A stretch of 64,000 bases of DNA from Alphaproteobacteria bacterium (lineage in GTDB: Bacteria; Pseudomonadota; Alphaproteobacteria; Geminicoccales; Geminicoccaceae): assembly GCA_026990035.1 (NCBI GenBank), contig JALSIM010000005.1, positions 211,865 through 275,864 on the forward strand. The letters are read 5' to 3'. Every line of letters starts with the position of its first letter. Within the stretch, counting starts at the first letter, position 1. The translations under genes were made by a program, and so were the position numbers. Of this stretch, positions 18,210-27,824 are shown piece after piece. The notes beneath the pieces were generated by a model, which searched no databases, was not told the origin of the DNA, and was given only the letters and a program-made list of their open reading frames with translations.

Positions 18210-18443
18210 TCAGCGGCGCCGGCGAACCAGCAGTTCGTAGACGTCGCCCCCCACCGGATCGCAGGCGAGGATCTCCTGACCGTGGTCGAGCAGGGCCCGG
18301 GGCACGTTGTGCAGCGGTTCGCCCCGGCGCAGCCGGACCCGCAGAACCTGGCCGATTTCCATGCTTTCGAGGCGCAGCTTGGTGCGCACGAAGGTCATGG
18401 GACAGACTTCGGCCGTAATATCGAGTTCGTGATCGACGCTCAC
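18210..18443 (-). CDS. TusA-like sulfur carrier protein
   Basis: A small (77-residue) protein of the TusA/SirA fold. The conserved ITAEVCPMTFVRTKLRLESM contains the CP-x motif with the active cysteine near residue 14, as in sulfur-transfer proteins. The start is uncertain: GTG 18443 gives the family-like length, while ATG 18491 adds 16 residues and has an AGGAAG upstream. A still longer start at 18521 would overlap the candidate mucR promoter. It is divergent from mucR and is a separate unit from tsaB-rimI. The sulfur acceptor is unknown. Confidence 0.8.
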   Translation of the reverse strand: MSVDHELDITAEVCPMTFVRTKLRLESMEIGQVLRVRLRRGEPLHNVPRALLDHGQEILACDPVGGDVYELLVRRRR

Positions 18444-18484
18444 GGACCTGTTGTCCTGCTTTTCTTTTCCTGAAGGTGGCAGGC

Positions 18485-18512
18485 TTGCCATTTCCAGTAA
18501 ACTTCCTATGCT
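18485..18512 (+). promoter_or_regulatory. candidate mucR promoter
   Basis: TTGCCA (18485-18490), 16 bases, TATGCT (18507-18512). Predicted transcription start near 18519 leaves a 40-base leader with AAGGA (18544-18548) before the mucR ATG. MucR proteins often repress their own gene by binding T-containing AT-rich sites; no specific site is claimed here. Confidence 0.4.
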
Positions 18513-18559
18513 AGTCGCCACTCTGTTCCGAACAAACGAGCCGAAGGACCAGACCTGTT

Positions 18560-18994
18560 ATGAGCGAGAGTGAAAAAATAAGCCAGAGCGAGCTGTTGTC
18601 CCTGACGACCGAAATCGTCGCCTCGCACGTTTCCAACAACACGGTGGCCGTCAGCGACCTGCCGCAACTCATCGGCCTCGTCTATACGGCACTCGCTTCG
18701 CAGGGCAAGGAGGAGAAACCGGAGCCCCAGGAGAAGCCCGTCCCGGCGGTTCCGATCCGCAAGTCGGTGACCCCCGACTACATCGTCTGTCTCGAGGACG
18801 GCAAGAAGCTCAAGATGCTCAAGCGGCATCTCAAGACCCATTACGACATGACGCCGGAAGAGTACCGCCGCAAATGGGGGCTGCCGGACGATTATCCCAT
18901 GGTCGCCCCCAACTACGCCAAGCAGCGCAGCACGCTGGCCAAGAAGATCGGCCTCGGCAAGCAGCCGCGGGCGCGGGGACGGCGTCCGGTCTGA
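18560..18994 (+). CDS. MucR/Ros family transcriptional regulator
   Basis: A 144-residue member of the Ros/MucR family, which is characteristic of alphaproteobacteria and controls exopolysaccharide, cell-cycle and virulence genes. The C-terminal DNA-binding domain holds a prokaryotic zinc finger: the cysteine and histidines in YIVCLEDG and LKRHLKTH, followed by YDMTPEEYRRKWGLP. The second metal position of the classic CxxC is an aspartate (CLED), as in several MucR proteins that bind zinc differently. The N-terminal ~60 residues form the oligomerisation region. ATG 18560 has a good ribosome binding site. An intrinsic terminator follows. Confidence 0.93.
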   Translation: MSESEKISQSELLSLTTEIVASHVSNNTVAVSDLPQLIGLVYTALASQGKEEKPEPQEKPVPAVPIRKSVTPDYIVCLEDGKKLKMLKRHLKTHYDMTPEEYRRKWGLPDDYPMVAPNYAKQRSTLAKKIGLGKQPRARGRRPV

Positions 18995-19023
18995 CCGCCG
19001 CCGTATCGGGATGCCGACCTCGC

Positions 19024-19051
19024 GGCGCGGCCGCCGGGCCGCGCCTTGTTT
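19024..19051 (+). terminator. intrinsic terminator after mucR
   Basis: GGCGCGGCC (19024-19032) pairs perfectly with GGCCGCGCC (19037-19045), four-base loop, then TTGTTT. This is the clearest Rho-independent terminator in the window and marks mucR as monocistronic. Confidence 0.75.
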
Positions 19052-19269
19052 CGGTTCATCCGCCGATGTAGACTTCGATCGGCGTTCGCGAGTTCCACCT
19101 TCGCTGAAGGATGGCGCATGTGAGGATGTTCGCATCCGTCTTTCCCGGTTCCGGGAACGCCGGCGTCCCGGCGGCGGTTCCCGGAGAACCGGTGCGGCCC
19201 GACGGAACCTTGCGCGGCGCGCTTGAAACCGGCCGTGGTCTCCATATCTGAGCCGCCCGGAGACCGCCC

Positions 19270-20634
19270 GTGAACGAGCCCCGCCCAGGCGTGCGCAAGA
19301 AACTGTTCATCAAGACTTACGGCTGCCAGATGAACGTCTACGATTCCGATCGGATGGCGTCCATGCTGGCCCGCCACGGCTACGATCGCGTCGAGGATCC
19401 GGCCGCCGCCGATCTCGTGCTGCTCAATACCTGCCACATCCGCGAGAAGGCCGCGGAGAAGGTCTATTCGGAGCTCGGCCGCCTGCGGCGCCTGCGCGAG
19501 CAGCGCCGCCGCGAGGGCGGCGACATGCTGCTCGCCGTCGCCGGCTGTGTCGCCCAGGCGGAAGGCGAGGCGGTGACCGAGCGTGCCCCCTTCGTCGACA
19601 TCGTCGTCGGTCCCCAGGCCTACCACCGCCTGCCGGAGCTCCTGGCGCGGCGGGCCCGCAGCCGCGGCGGGGTCATCGACACGAGCTTTCCACGCGAGAG
19701 CAAGTTCGACGAACTGCCGCGCGAGGACGGGGAAAGCCCGGTGACGGCTTTTCTCACCGTGCAGGAGGGTTGCGACAAGTTCTGCACCTTCTGCGTCGTG
19801 CCCTACACCCGAGGTGCCGAGACCAGCCGCCCGGTCGCCGAGGTGCTCGCCGAAGCCCGCGATCTCGTGCGGCGCGGGGCGCGGGAGATCACCCTGCTCG
19901 GGCAAAACGTCAACGCCTATCATGGCGAAGGTCCGGGTGGTCGCGAATGGGGGCTCGGGCGTCTGATCCGCGAACTGGCCGGGATTCCGGGTCTCCTGCG
20001 GATCCGCTACACCACCTCCCACCCCCGCGACATGGATGCCGAGCTGATCGCCGCCCACCGCGAGGTGCCGCAGCTCATGCCCTTCCTCCACCTGCCGGTG
20101 CAGTCCGGTTCCGACCGGGTGCTGCGGGCGATGAACCGCCGTCACACGGTCGCCGACTACCGGCGGACCGTCGCCGCACTGCGCGAAGCCCGGCCGGACA
20201 TCGCCCTGTCCTCGGACTTCATCGTCGGCTTCCCCGGCGAGGAGGAACGCGATTTCGCGGCCACCCTGGCGCTGGTCGAGGAGGTCGGCTTCGCCCAGGC
20301 CTACTCCTTCAAGTTCAGTCCCCGACCGGGGACCCCCGGGGCGGCGATGCCGGGTCAGGTGCGGGAGACGGTCAAGGCCGAGCGGCTCGCCCGGTTGCAG
20401 GCGCTGCTCGAGGAACAGACGCGCCGTTTCAACGCCGCCCAGCGGGGCCGCGAACTGCCGGTACTGCTCGAACGCCCGGGACGCCATCCGGGTCAACTTC
20501 TCGGCCGGACGCCCTATATGCAGAGCGTGCACCTCGAGGCACCGGAGCAGCGGATCGGCGATCTCGTCTCGGTCCGGATCACCGAGGCGCATACCCACAG
20601 CCTCGCCGGCCGGCTCCAGACGCGCAGCATGTGA
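19270..20634 (+). CDS. miaB: tRNA-2-methylthio-N6-dimethylallyladenosine synthase
   Basis: Radical-SAM methylthiotransferase that adds a methylthio group to i6A37 of tRNAs. The 454 residues comprise an N-terminal UPF0004 domain ([15 protein letters not shown], cysteines of the auxiliary cluster at about 18, 54 and 88), the radical SAM core ([17 protein letters not shown], CxxxCxxC near 166-173) and a C-terminal TRAM domain. GTG 19270 is the start. In alphaproteobacteria miaB typically heads the run phoH-ybeY-corC-lnt, as here. The upstream 218 bases after the mucR terminator probably hold its promoter. Confidence 0.95.
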   Translation: MNEPRPGVRKKLFIKTYGCQMNVYDSDRMASMLARHGYDRVEDPAAADLVLLNTCHIREKAAEKVYSELGRLRRLREQRRREGGDMLLAVAGCVAQAEGEAVTERAPFVDIVVGPQAYHRLPELLARRARSRGGVIDTSFPRESKFDELPREDGESPVTAFLTVQEGCDKFCTFCVVPYTRGAETSRPVAEVLAEARDLVRRGAREITLLGQNVNAYHGEGPGGREWGLGRLIRELAGIPGLLRIRYTTSHPRDMDAELIAAHREVPQLMPFLHLPVQSGSDRVLRAMNRRHTVADYRRTVAALREARPDIALSSDFIVGFPGEEERDFAATLALVEEVGFAQAYSFKFSPRPGTPGAAMPGQVRETVKAERLARLQALLEEQTRRFNAAQRGRELPVLLERPGRHPGQLLGRTPYMQSVHLEAPEQRIGDLVSVRITEAHTHSLAGRLQTRSM

Positions 20635-20639
20635 CATCC

Positions 20640-20653
20640 AGGGAGATACGCCA

Positions 20654-20656
<3 letters not shown>
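20640..20656 (+). promoter_or_regulatory. ribosome binding site and CTG start of phoH
   Basis: AGGGAGA (20640-20646), a seven-base spacer and CTG (20654-20656). No ATG, GTG or TTG lies in this frame between the miaB coding end and 20786. PhoH homology (RIRFEDN, LLFGYHH, LARIEQRL) already begins before 20786, so CTG is the best-supported initiator. Confidence 0.6.
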
Positions 20657-21685
<1,029 letters not shown>

Positions 21686-21691
21686 ACGCAG

Positions 21692-22201
21692 ATGGAAAGC
21701 GACAGTAGCTGCACAATCGACCTCGCGATCGAGGATCCCCGCTGGACACGGGAAGTCGCGGACATCGAAGCCTTCTGCCGCCATTGCCTGGCGACCGGCC
21801 TCGCCATCGCCGGACCGAACCTCCCCGTCGAGCTCGCCGTTCTCCTCACCTCCGATGCCCGGGTCCGGGAACTCAATGCCCGCTATCGCGGCCGGGACCG
21901 GGCGACCGACGTCCTTTCCTTCCCGACCCTGACGCCGGCCGAGCTCGAGACCGCCGGGCGCGCCCCCGCCCCCCTGCTGCTCGGCGACATTCTCCTCGCC
22001 TTCGAGACGGTGCGGGCGGATGCGCGCCGTGAAGGCAAGCCGCTGGCCGCCCATCTCGCCCATCTGCTGATCCACGGTCTGCTGCACCTGCTGGGCCACG
22101 ATCACGAGCGGGAAGCGGAGGCGGCGGCCATGGAGGAGATGGAGCGCCGGGTGCTCGCCGCTCTCGGCCTGCCCGATCCTCATGCGGTGGCGGTGCGATG
22201 A
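21692..22201 (+). CDS. ybeY: endoribonuclease YbeY
   Basis: Metal-dependent RNase acting in 16S rRNA 3' maturation and ribosome quality control. The 169 residues contain the zinc site HLLIHGLLHLLGHDHE (H-x3-H-x5-H, about residues 122-137), and an upstream TDVLSFP block. It follows phoH closely, and its stop overlaps the corC start (ATGA). Confidence 0.95.
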   Translation: MESDSSCTIDLAIEDPRWTREVADIEAFCRHCLATGLAIAGPNLPVELAVLLTSDARVRELNARYRGRDRATDVLSFPTLTPAELETAGRAPAPLLLGDILLAFETVRADARREGKPLAAHLAHLLIHGLLHLLGHDHEREAEAAAMEEMERRVLAALGLPDPHAVAVR

Positions 22202-23100
22202 AGGCGGGACCCAGACGCGGCGAGAGCCAAGCGCCTTCCTTCATGGAAGGGCTGCTGCGGCGGATCCGCGAACTCACCGGTCGTGACGAGGAGGATGTGC
22301 GCGAAGCCCTCGAGGACATGATCGAGGAGGCGGAATCGCGCGGCATCGGACGGTTGCCGCCGGAGGAGCGGACCCTGCTGCTCAACGCCGTCGCCTTCGG
22401 CGAGCTGCGGGTGGACGATGTGATGGTGCCCCGCGCCGACATCGAGGGGGTGGACGTGGAAGCCGGGCTCGCCGAGGTGATCGCCGCCATGCGGCGTTCC
22501 GGGCACAGCCGTCTCATCGTCTACCGCGGGACCCTGGACGAGGTGCTGGGCATCATCCACGTCAAGGATCTCCTGCCTTTCTGGGGCGACGGCAAGGCCT
22601 TCTCCCTGGCCGAGATCGTGCGTCCGGTGCTGGTCGTGCCCCCCTCGATGCGGGTCCTCGATCTGCTGCTGGAGATGCGCCGCAGCCATCAGCACGTGGC
22701 GATCGTCGTCGACGAGTTCGGCGGCACCGACGGACTCGTGACCATGGAGGACATCTGCGAGGAAATCGTCGGCGAACTGCAGGACGAGCACGAGCGGACG
22801 ACACCACCGGTGCTGGTCGAGCGCCCGGACGGGACCGTCGAAGCCGACGCCCGGGTGGATCTCGAGGCGGTGGAGGAACATCTGGGGCTCCGGCTCCTCG
22901 ACGAGGAGGAACGGGAGGACGTCGATACGCTGGGCGGACTCATCTACGCCCTGATCGATCGGATCCCGGAAAAGGGCGAGACGATCCCCCATCCGGCGGG
23001 CATCCTCTTCGAGATCCTGGACGCCGATCCGCGCCGGATCCGCAGGGTCCTGATCCATCGCCCACCCGCAGCCGGGTCACCAAAGGGAGAGCCGATGTGA
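22198..23100 (+). CDS. CorC/HlyC-type CBS-domain protein
   Basis: A 300-residue soluble hemolysin C/CorC-type protein without the membrane DUF21 domain. It has two CBS domains (about 75-200; DDVMVPRADIEGVD, GIIHVKDLLPF, DEFGGTDGLVTMEDICEE) and a C-terminal CorC_HlyC transporter-associated domain (about 215-290). Such proteins are thought to act in Mg/Co efflux or membrane integrity; the hemolysin name is historic. Overlapping starts and stops on both sides place it in the ybeY-corC-lnt unit. Confidence 0.9.
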   Translation: MKAGPRRGESQAPSFMEGLLRRIRELTGRDEEDVREALEDMIEEAESRGIGRLPPEERTLLLNAVAFGELRVDDVMVPRADIEGVDVEAGLAEVIAAMRRSGHSRLIVYRGTLDEVLGIIHVKDLLPFWGDGKAFSLAEIVRPVLVVPPSMRVLDLLLEMRRSHQHVAIVVDEFGGTDGLVTMEDICEEIVGELQDEHERTTPPVLVERPDGTVEADARVDLEAVEEHLGLRLLDEEEREDVDTLGGLIYALIDRIPEKGETIPHPAGILFEILDADPRRIRRVLIHRPPAAGSPKGEPM

Positions 23101-24689
23101 GCGAGCCTTCGATCCTCGGGGAGACCCGGCTGCGGCGGTTTCTCGCGACCCGTCCGCTGTGGTCCGCGCTGCTCGCGGGCCTGTTGGTGGCGGCGGCACT
23201 CCCGCCGGTCTTCTTCCTCCCCGGGCTGGTCGGTTTCGCGGTCCTGCTCCACCTTTCCCGCCACGCCGGCGAGGCCCGGCGGGCGCTGCTGCGCGGCTGG
23301 CTGTTCGGCGTCGGCTTCTTCCTCGCCGGCCTCTACTGGGTGGGCATCGCCTTCTTCGCCGATGCCGAACGGTTCGGCGTCTTCGCCGTGCCGGCGGTCA
23401 CCCTGCTGGTCGGCGTGCTGGCCGTCGGGCCGGCGGTGATCGCCCTCCTGAGCCATTGGACGCGGGCCGTCTCGCCACCGCTGCACGCGGCCCTGTTCGC
23501 CGTCTTCTGGGCGGGCGGCGAGCTGCTGCGCGGCGACTGGGGGGTGCGCTTTCCCTGGAATCCGATCGCCGTCGTCTGGGCGGCCACCGATGCCACCCTC
23601 CAGCCGGTGGCCTGGATCGGCACCACCGGCCTCGGGCTGCTGACCGTGTTCGCCGCGGCCCTCGCGGTGCTGTGGCTCGAGGACGGGCGTCGACGGCGGG
23701 TCCCGGCCCTCGCGCTGCTCGGCTTTCCCCTGCTCCTGCTGGCCGCCGGTAGCTGGCGGCTCGCCGGCGATCCGCCGCCGGCGACGGAGGCCGAGCGGGT
23801 CCGCATCGTCCAGGCCAACATCGCCCAGCATCACCGATGGGATCCCGACAAGCAGCTCGCCTGGTTCCGCAAGCATCTGGAGCTGAGCCGCGCGGACTGG
23901 CTGGAAACACCCCCGGATCTGGTGGTCTGGCCGGAGAGTGCCGTGCCCTACGCCGTCGAGCGGGAAGAGGTGCGGCAGGAGCTGGCGGCTGCGATTCCCG
24001 AGGGCGCCTATCTCGTCTTCGGCGCCGACCGCTACACCGAGATCGACGGCAGGCCGGATCTCACCAACAGCCTCTATCTCGTGGATTCGCGGGGCGAAAT
24101 CCTCGATCGCTACGACAAGGTCGATCTCGTGCCTTTCGGCGAGTTCCTGCCGTTCCGCAAGGTCCTCGGCCGGATCGGCTTCAAGAAGCTGACCAAGGGG
24201 ACGATCGATTTCCGTCCCGGCGAGGGACGCCGTACGCTCGCCGCCCCGGGCATCCCTCCCTTCAGCCCCCTCATTTGCTACGAGGCGGCGTTCCCGGGAC
24301 GGGCCACCGACGGTAGCGACCACGCCCGACTGCTGATCAACATCACCAACGACGCCTGGTTCGGCCGCAGTTCCGGTCCCTACCAGCATTTCGCCATGGC
24401 CCGGATGCGCGCCGCCGAAACCGGTCTGCCGCTGGTGCGTGCCGCCAACACCGGCATCTCGGCGGTGGTCGACGGTTTCGGCCGGGTCCGCGCCGCCCTT
24501 CCGCTGATGGCCACGGGGGTCATCGACACCACCCTGCCCACGGCCATCGCCCCGCCCCCCATCGCCCGCCTGCCGGCGCTGGCCTGGCTGAGTGTCGTGA
24601 TCGTCGCGCTGGTCGGCCTTCTGGTTGATCTTTTCACGCGAAGTGCCACAACTTCCTCGCGAACGGGGCAACCGGCCGTGCGGCGGTGA
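23097..24689 (+). CDS. lnt: apolipoprotein N-acyltransferase
   Basis: Inner-membrane enzyme that adds the third acyl chain to lipoproteins. The 530 residues comprise about seven N-terminal membrane helices (15-210) and a periplasmic nitrilase domain with the catalytic triad: glutamate in WPESAVPY (about 281), lysine in YDKVDLVPFGEFLP (about 342) and cysteine in LICYEAAFPG (about 393). One C-terminal helix follows. GTG 23097 overlaps the corC stop (GTGA). The stop overlaps the upstream region of the next regulator gene. Confidence 0.94.
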   Translation: MSEPSILGETRLRRFLATRPLWSALLAGLLVAAALPPVFFLPGLVGFAVLLHLSRHAGEARRALLRGWLFGVGFFLAGLYWVGIAFFADAERFGVFAVPAVTLLVGVLAVGPAVIALLSHWTRAVSPPLHAALFAVFWAGGELLRGDWGVRFPWNPIAVVWAATDATLQPVAWIGTTGLGLLTVFAAALAVLWLEDGRRRRVPALALLGFPLLLLAAGSWRLAGDPPPATEAERVRIVQANIAQHHRWDPDKQLAWFRKHLELSRADWLETPPDLVVWPESAVPYAVEREEVRQELAAAIPEGAYLVFGADRYTEIDGRPDLTNSLYLVDSRGEILDRYDKVDLVPFGEFLPFRKVLGRIGFKKLTKGTIDFRPGEGRRTLAAPGIPPFSPLICYEAAFPGRATDGSDHARLLINITNDAWFGRSSGPYQHFAMARMRAAETGLPLVRAANTGISAVVDGFGRVRAALPLMATGVIDTTLPTAIAPPPIARLPALAWLSVVIVALVGLLVDLFTRSATTSSRTGQPAVRR

Positions 24690-24724
24690 GGTCCCGGCCG
24701 CGAAGCCGCGATCACGGAAGGCAG

Positions 24725-25177
24725 ATGTCGGATCTTCCCCATCCCGTCGATGTCCATGTCGGCCAGCGCCTGCGACTGCGCCGGGCGCTGATGGGCCTCA
24801 GCCAGGAACGGCTGGCCGAGCTGGTGGGCGTCACCTTCCAGCAGATCCAGAAGTACGAGCGCGGTGCCAATCGCATCGGCTCCAGCCGGCTCTACGAACT
24901 CGCCCGTGTCCTGGCCGTGCCCATCGACTATTTCTTCGAGGGTCTCGAGGAGGCGCGACAGCCGGGGCCGGGTCTCGCCGAGCCGGCGGCCGGTTTCCGG
25001 CACGAAACCGCCGCGCGACCGGAGCCTCGGATCATCGACCGGCGCGAGACCCTGGAACTGGTACGGGCCTTCAACCGGATCCCCGATCCGCTGGTCCGCC
25101 GGCGGCTGTTCGACCTCGCCAAGGCCCTGGCCGAGGTGCCCTACCGCGAGGTGGCCGAGGCCGAGCCTCGCACTTGA
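24725..25177 (+). CDS. XRE-type helix-turn-helix regulator
   Basis: A 150-residue Cro/CI-type regulator. The HTH (about residues 11-66) reads [20 protein letters not shown] and [20 protein letters not shown]. This form is strongly conserved between lnt and metK in alphaproteobacteria; relatives in Caulobacter and Rhizobium affect cell-cycle or metabolic genes. The frame is open back to 24686, but ATG 24725 has a good ribosome binding site (GGAAGG). The C-terminal ~65 residues ([19 protein letters not shown]) are a conserved tail. Target genes are not known from the sequence. Confidence 0.88.
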   Translation: MSDLPHPVDVHVGQRLRLRRALMGLSQERLAELVGVTFQQIQKYERGANRIGSSRLYELARVLAVPIDYFFEGLEEARQPGPGLAEPAAGFRHETAARPEPRIIDRRETLELVRAFNRIPDPLVRRRLFDLAKALAEVPYREVAEAEPRT

Positions 25178-25202
25178 CCTTCGCCCGCCGCTCGTTTTTA
25201 AG
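25174..25202 (+). promoter_or_regulatory. candidate metK promoter
   Basis: TTGACC (25174-25179), 17 bases, TTTAAG (25197-25202). The -35 hexamer overlaps the last codons and stop of the XRE gene. The leader of about 90 bases holds a CCGCC/GGCGG hairpin (25242-25260) and a GAGGGAG ribosome binding site. I looked for SAM-riboswitch cores in the leader and did not see one. Confidence 0.45.
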
Positions 25203-25298
25203 TCCCGCGCCTCGTCGGAACAGGACATTCCACCCCCCGGCCCGCCGCGTCCGGAGGCGGTGGAGCCGTTGGCGCGTGCCGAGGGAGTGAGCACATTC

Positions 25299-26465
25299 AT
25301 GGCCGTTTCGGATTACGTCTTCACCAGCGAGTCGGTGGCCGAGGGCCATCCCGACAAGGTCTGTGATCGAATCTCCGACGAGGTGGTGGACGCCTATCTG
25401 CGCGCCCATCCCTTCTCCCGGGTGGCCTGCGAGACCCTCGCCACCACCAACCGCATCGTCATCGCCGGCGAGGTCCGGGGGCCGGACACCATCACCCACG
25501 ACCACATCCGCTGCATCGCCCGCGAGGCGGTGCGCGAGATCGGCTACACCCAGCCCGGCTTCGACTGGCGGACGGTGGAGATCGACGTCTTCCTGCACGA
25601 GCAGTCGGCGGACATCGCCCAGGGCGTCGACGCCCGCGAGGGGAAGGACGAGGGGGCCGGCGACCAGGGCATCATGTTCGGCTACGCCTGCGACGAGACC
25701 CCGGCGCTGATGCCCGCCCCCATCTACTACGCCCACCGGATCCTCAAGAGCCTCTCGGACGCCCGGCACGCCGGGCTGCTGCCGGAGTTCGGGCCCGACG
25801 CCAAGAGCCAGATCACCCTGCGCTACGCCGGCGGGAGGCCGGTGGGGGCGACCTCGGTGGTGGTCTCGACCCAGCACCGCGCCGATATCGGCCAGGCACG
25901 GGTGCGGGAGCTCGTACGCGAACATGTGGAGCGGGTGCTGCCCGAGGGCTGGATGTGCCCGGAAGAGGAGTTCTACGTCAATCCGACCGGCAAGTTCGTG
26001 ATCGGCGGTCCCGAGGGGGACGCCGGTCTCACCGGCCGCAAGATCATCGTCGACACCTACGGCGGGGCCGCGCCCCACGGCGGCGGGGCCTTCTCCGGCA
26101 AGGATCCGACCAAGGTCGACCGTTCGGCCGCCTACGCCGCCCGCTATCTGGCCAAGAACGTCGTCGCCGCCGGTCTCGCCAGGAAGTGCCTGATCCAGCT
26201 CTCCTACGCGATCGGGGTCTCGAAGCCGCTCTCGATCTACGTCGATCTGGGTGGGAACGGACAGGTCGATCCGGTCCGCCTCGCCGACATGTTCGCCGAT
26301 CTCGATCTCAGCCCCCGCGGAATCCGCGAGCGGCTGGGCCTCAACCGGCCCCTCTACGCGCGGACCGCGGCCTACGGCCATTTCGGCCGGGAGCCCGAGG
26401 AGGATGGCGGGTTCTCCTGGGAACGCACCGATCTCGTCGACGAGCTGCGCCGCGCCTTCAACTGA
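25299..26465 (+). CDS. metK: S-adenosylmethionine synthetase
   Basis: Makes SAM from methionine and ATP. The 388 residues show the ATP site [12 protein letters not shown] (about residues 9-20), [12 protein letters not shown] (about 117-128) and the P-loop-like [16 protein letters not shown] (about 262-277). ATG 25299 has GGAG eleven bases upstream. SAM made here serves MiaB, PrmC and TrmB encoded nearby. trmB begins just after the stop. Confidence 0.96.
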   Translation: MAVSDYVFTSESVAEGHPDKVCDRISDEVVDAYLRAHPFSRVACETLATTNRIVIAGEVRGPDTITHDHIRCIAREAVREIGYTQPGFDWRTVEIDVFLHEQSADIAQGVDAREGKDEGAGDQGIMFGYACDETPALMPAPIYYAHRILKSLSDARHAGLLPEFGPDAKSQITLRYAGGRPVGATSVVVSTQHRADIGQARVRELVREHVERVLPEGWMCPEEEFYVNPTGKFVIGGPEGDAGLTGRKIIVDTYGGAAPHGGGAFSGKDPTKVDRSAAYAARYLAKNVVAAGLARKCLIQLSYAIGVSKPLSIYVDLGGNGQVDPVRLADMFADLDLSPRGIRERLGLNRPLYARTAAYGHFGREPEEDGGFSWERTDLVDELRRAFN

Positions 26466-26475
26466 GGTCGGAACG

Positions 26476-27177
26476 ATCGCCGCCCCGCGCTCCGACGGCG
26501 CCGCGCCGCCGCGCCGGCTCTACGGACGGCGCCGGGGGCACCGGTTGCGACCGGGCCGGCGGCGGCTGCTCGAGGAGCTGCTGCCGCGGCTCGAGATCCG
26601 TCTCCGAGCGGGCGAGACCCTCGATCCGCGGCGTCTGTTCGGCGAGGAGCGCCCGCTGTGGCTGGAGATCGGGTTCGGCGACGGCGGTCATCTCGCGACC
26701 CGGGCGGCGGCCCATCCGGAGATCGGCTTTCTCGGCGTCGAACCCTTCGTCAACGGTGTCGCCGCCCTGCTGGCGCGGATCGCCCGCGAAGGCCTCGCCA
26801 ACATCCGCCTCTTCACCGACGACGCCCGCCTGCTGATCGCCGCCCTGCCCGATGCCGCCGTCGCGCGGCTGTTCGTGCTGTTTCCCGATCCCTGGCCCAA
26901 GAAGCGGCATCACAAGCGGCGCCTCGTCGATCGCGCGACGGTGGCCGAATTCGCCCGCATCCTCGCCCCCGGCGGCGAGCTCCACATCGCCACCGACGAT
27001 CCCGGTTACGCTCGCTGGATGCTGGAAGCGCTGCTCGCCGAGCCGCGCCTCGACTGGCTGGCCGAGCGCGCCGCCGACTGGCGCCGGCGTCCGTCCGATC
27101 AGCCCCCCACCCGCTACGAGCGGAAGGCGCTGGCCGCCGGTCGCCGGCCCGTGCATCTGCGCTTCCGCCGCCTCTAG
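26476..27177 (+). CDS. trmB: tRNA (guanine-N7-)-methyltransferase, start codon unclear
   Basis: Makes m7G46 in tRNA. The body (about 233 residues) has the SAM site LWLEIGFGDGGHLA and the substrate motif FPDPWPKKRHHKRRL. The conserved N-terminus RRLYGRRRGHRLRP begins at 26515, but no ATG, GTG or TTG precedes it in frame after metK. Options are ATC 26476 (GAGG eight bases upstream), ACG 26473, or ATG 26404, which would lie 62 bases inside metK. I place the start at ATC 26476 as the best-spaced site, with low certainty. Gene identity is secure; the start is not. Confidence 0.88.
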   Translation: MAAPRSDGAAPPRRLYGRRRGHRLRPGRRRLLEELLPRLEIRLRAGETLDPRRLFGEERPLWLEIGFGDGGHLATRAAAHPEIGFLGVEPFVNGVAALLARIAREGLANIRLFTDDARLLIAALPDAAVARLFVLFPDPWPKKRHHKRRLVDRATVAEFARILAPGGELHIATDDPGYARWMLEALLAEPRLDWLAERAADWRRRPSDQPPTRYERKALAAGRRPVHLRFRRL

Positions 27178-27204
27178 ACAGCGCGGCCCGGCCGGCGTAT
27201 GCCC

Positions 27205-27235
27205 TTGCTTCGCGGGGATCGCGGGCGCATATATA
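27205..27235 (+). promoter_or_regulatory. candidate promoter of the rimP-nusA-infB operon
   Basis: A TATATA/TATAAG -10 element (27230-27237) stands out in the 136-base gap between trmB and rimP. The best -35, TTGCTT (27205-27210), is 19 bases away, longer than ideal. The leader contains a GGGCC/GGCCC hairpin around 27270-27281 and a TTGC/GCAA hairpin at 27291-27306. Confidence 0.35.
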
Positions 27236-27313
27236 AGCGCAACTCGGGAACGTTGGAGTTCGCTGCGGTGTGGGCCGGGGCCCGCGCCGTTGCGGCTGCG
27301 TGCAACTTCAAAA

Positions 27314-27814
27314 ATGGGGGTTGGTCCATTCAAGGAGATCGCTGAGCTCATCGAACCGACCTTGCGGAGCATGGGCTTCGAGCTGGTCCGGGTCCACCTG
27401 TTCGGCGGCGGACGGCCGCGGCTGCAGGTGATGGCCGAGCCGGCCGATCCGAACCGGCCGATGACCGTCGAGGATTGTGCGGAGATCAGCCACGCCGTTT
27501 CCGCCGTTCTCGATGTCGCCGATCCCATCGCCGGCAGCTATGTTCTGGAGGTGAGTTCGCCGGGAATCGACCGGCCCCTGGTCAAGCTCGCGGATTTCGA
27601 CCGTTTCGCCGGTTTCGAGGCGCGGGTGGAAACCGGCGAGCCGCTCGGAGGAAGACGCCGTTTTCGTGGCCTGCTCCGGGGCGTGCGGGGAGAAGATGTG
27701 CTGCTCGCCGTCGACGGAGAGGAGATCGTGATACCCTTTGCCCTGATCCAGCGCGCCAAGCTGGTCCTCACCGAGGCCCTCCTGGCGGCGGCCCAGCGGC
27801 AGAGCGAGGAGTGA
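27314..27814 (+). CDS. rimP: ribosome maturation factor RimP
   Basis: A 166-residue 30S-assembly factor, at the head of the conserved rimP-nusA-ylxR-infB-rbfA-truB-rpsO-pnp run. Two domains are visible: an N-terminal alpha/beta domain (ELIEPTLRSMGFELVRV; VSSPGIDRPL near residue 78) and a C-terminal SH3-like domain. ATG 27314 gives the expected beginning (MGVGPFKEIAELI); its ribosome binding site is poor. Confidence 0.93.
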   Translation: MGVGPFKEIAELIEPTLRSMGFELVRVHLFGGGRPRLQVMAEPADPNRPMTVEDCAEISHAVSAVLDVADPIAGSYVLEVSSPGIDRPLVKLADFDRFAGFEARVETGEPLGGRRRFRGLLRGVRGEDVLLAVDGEEIVIPFALIQRAKLVLTEALLAAAQRQSEE

Positions 27815-27824
27815 GGACGAGACT

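Noticed and set aside
18444..18521. Longer N-terminus for the TusA-like protein from ATG 18521
   Set aside because: It would cover the candidate mucR promoter and adds residues without family similarity.
25203..25298. Possible SAM riboswitch before metK
   Set aside because: The leader has one simple CCGCC/GGCGG hairpin but none of the conserved cores of SAM-I, SAM-II or SAM/SAH motifs that I could recognise.
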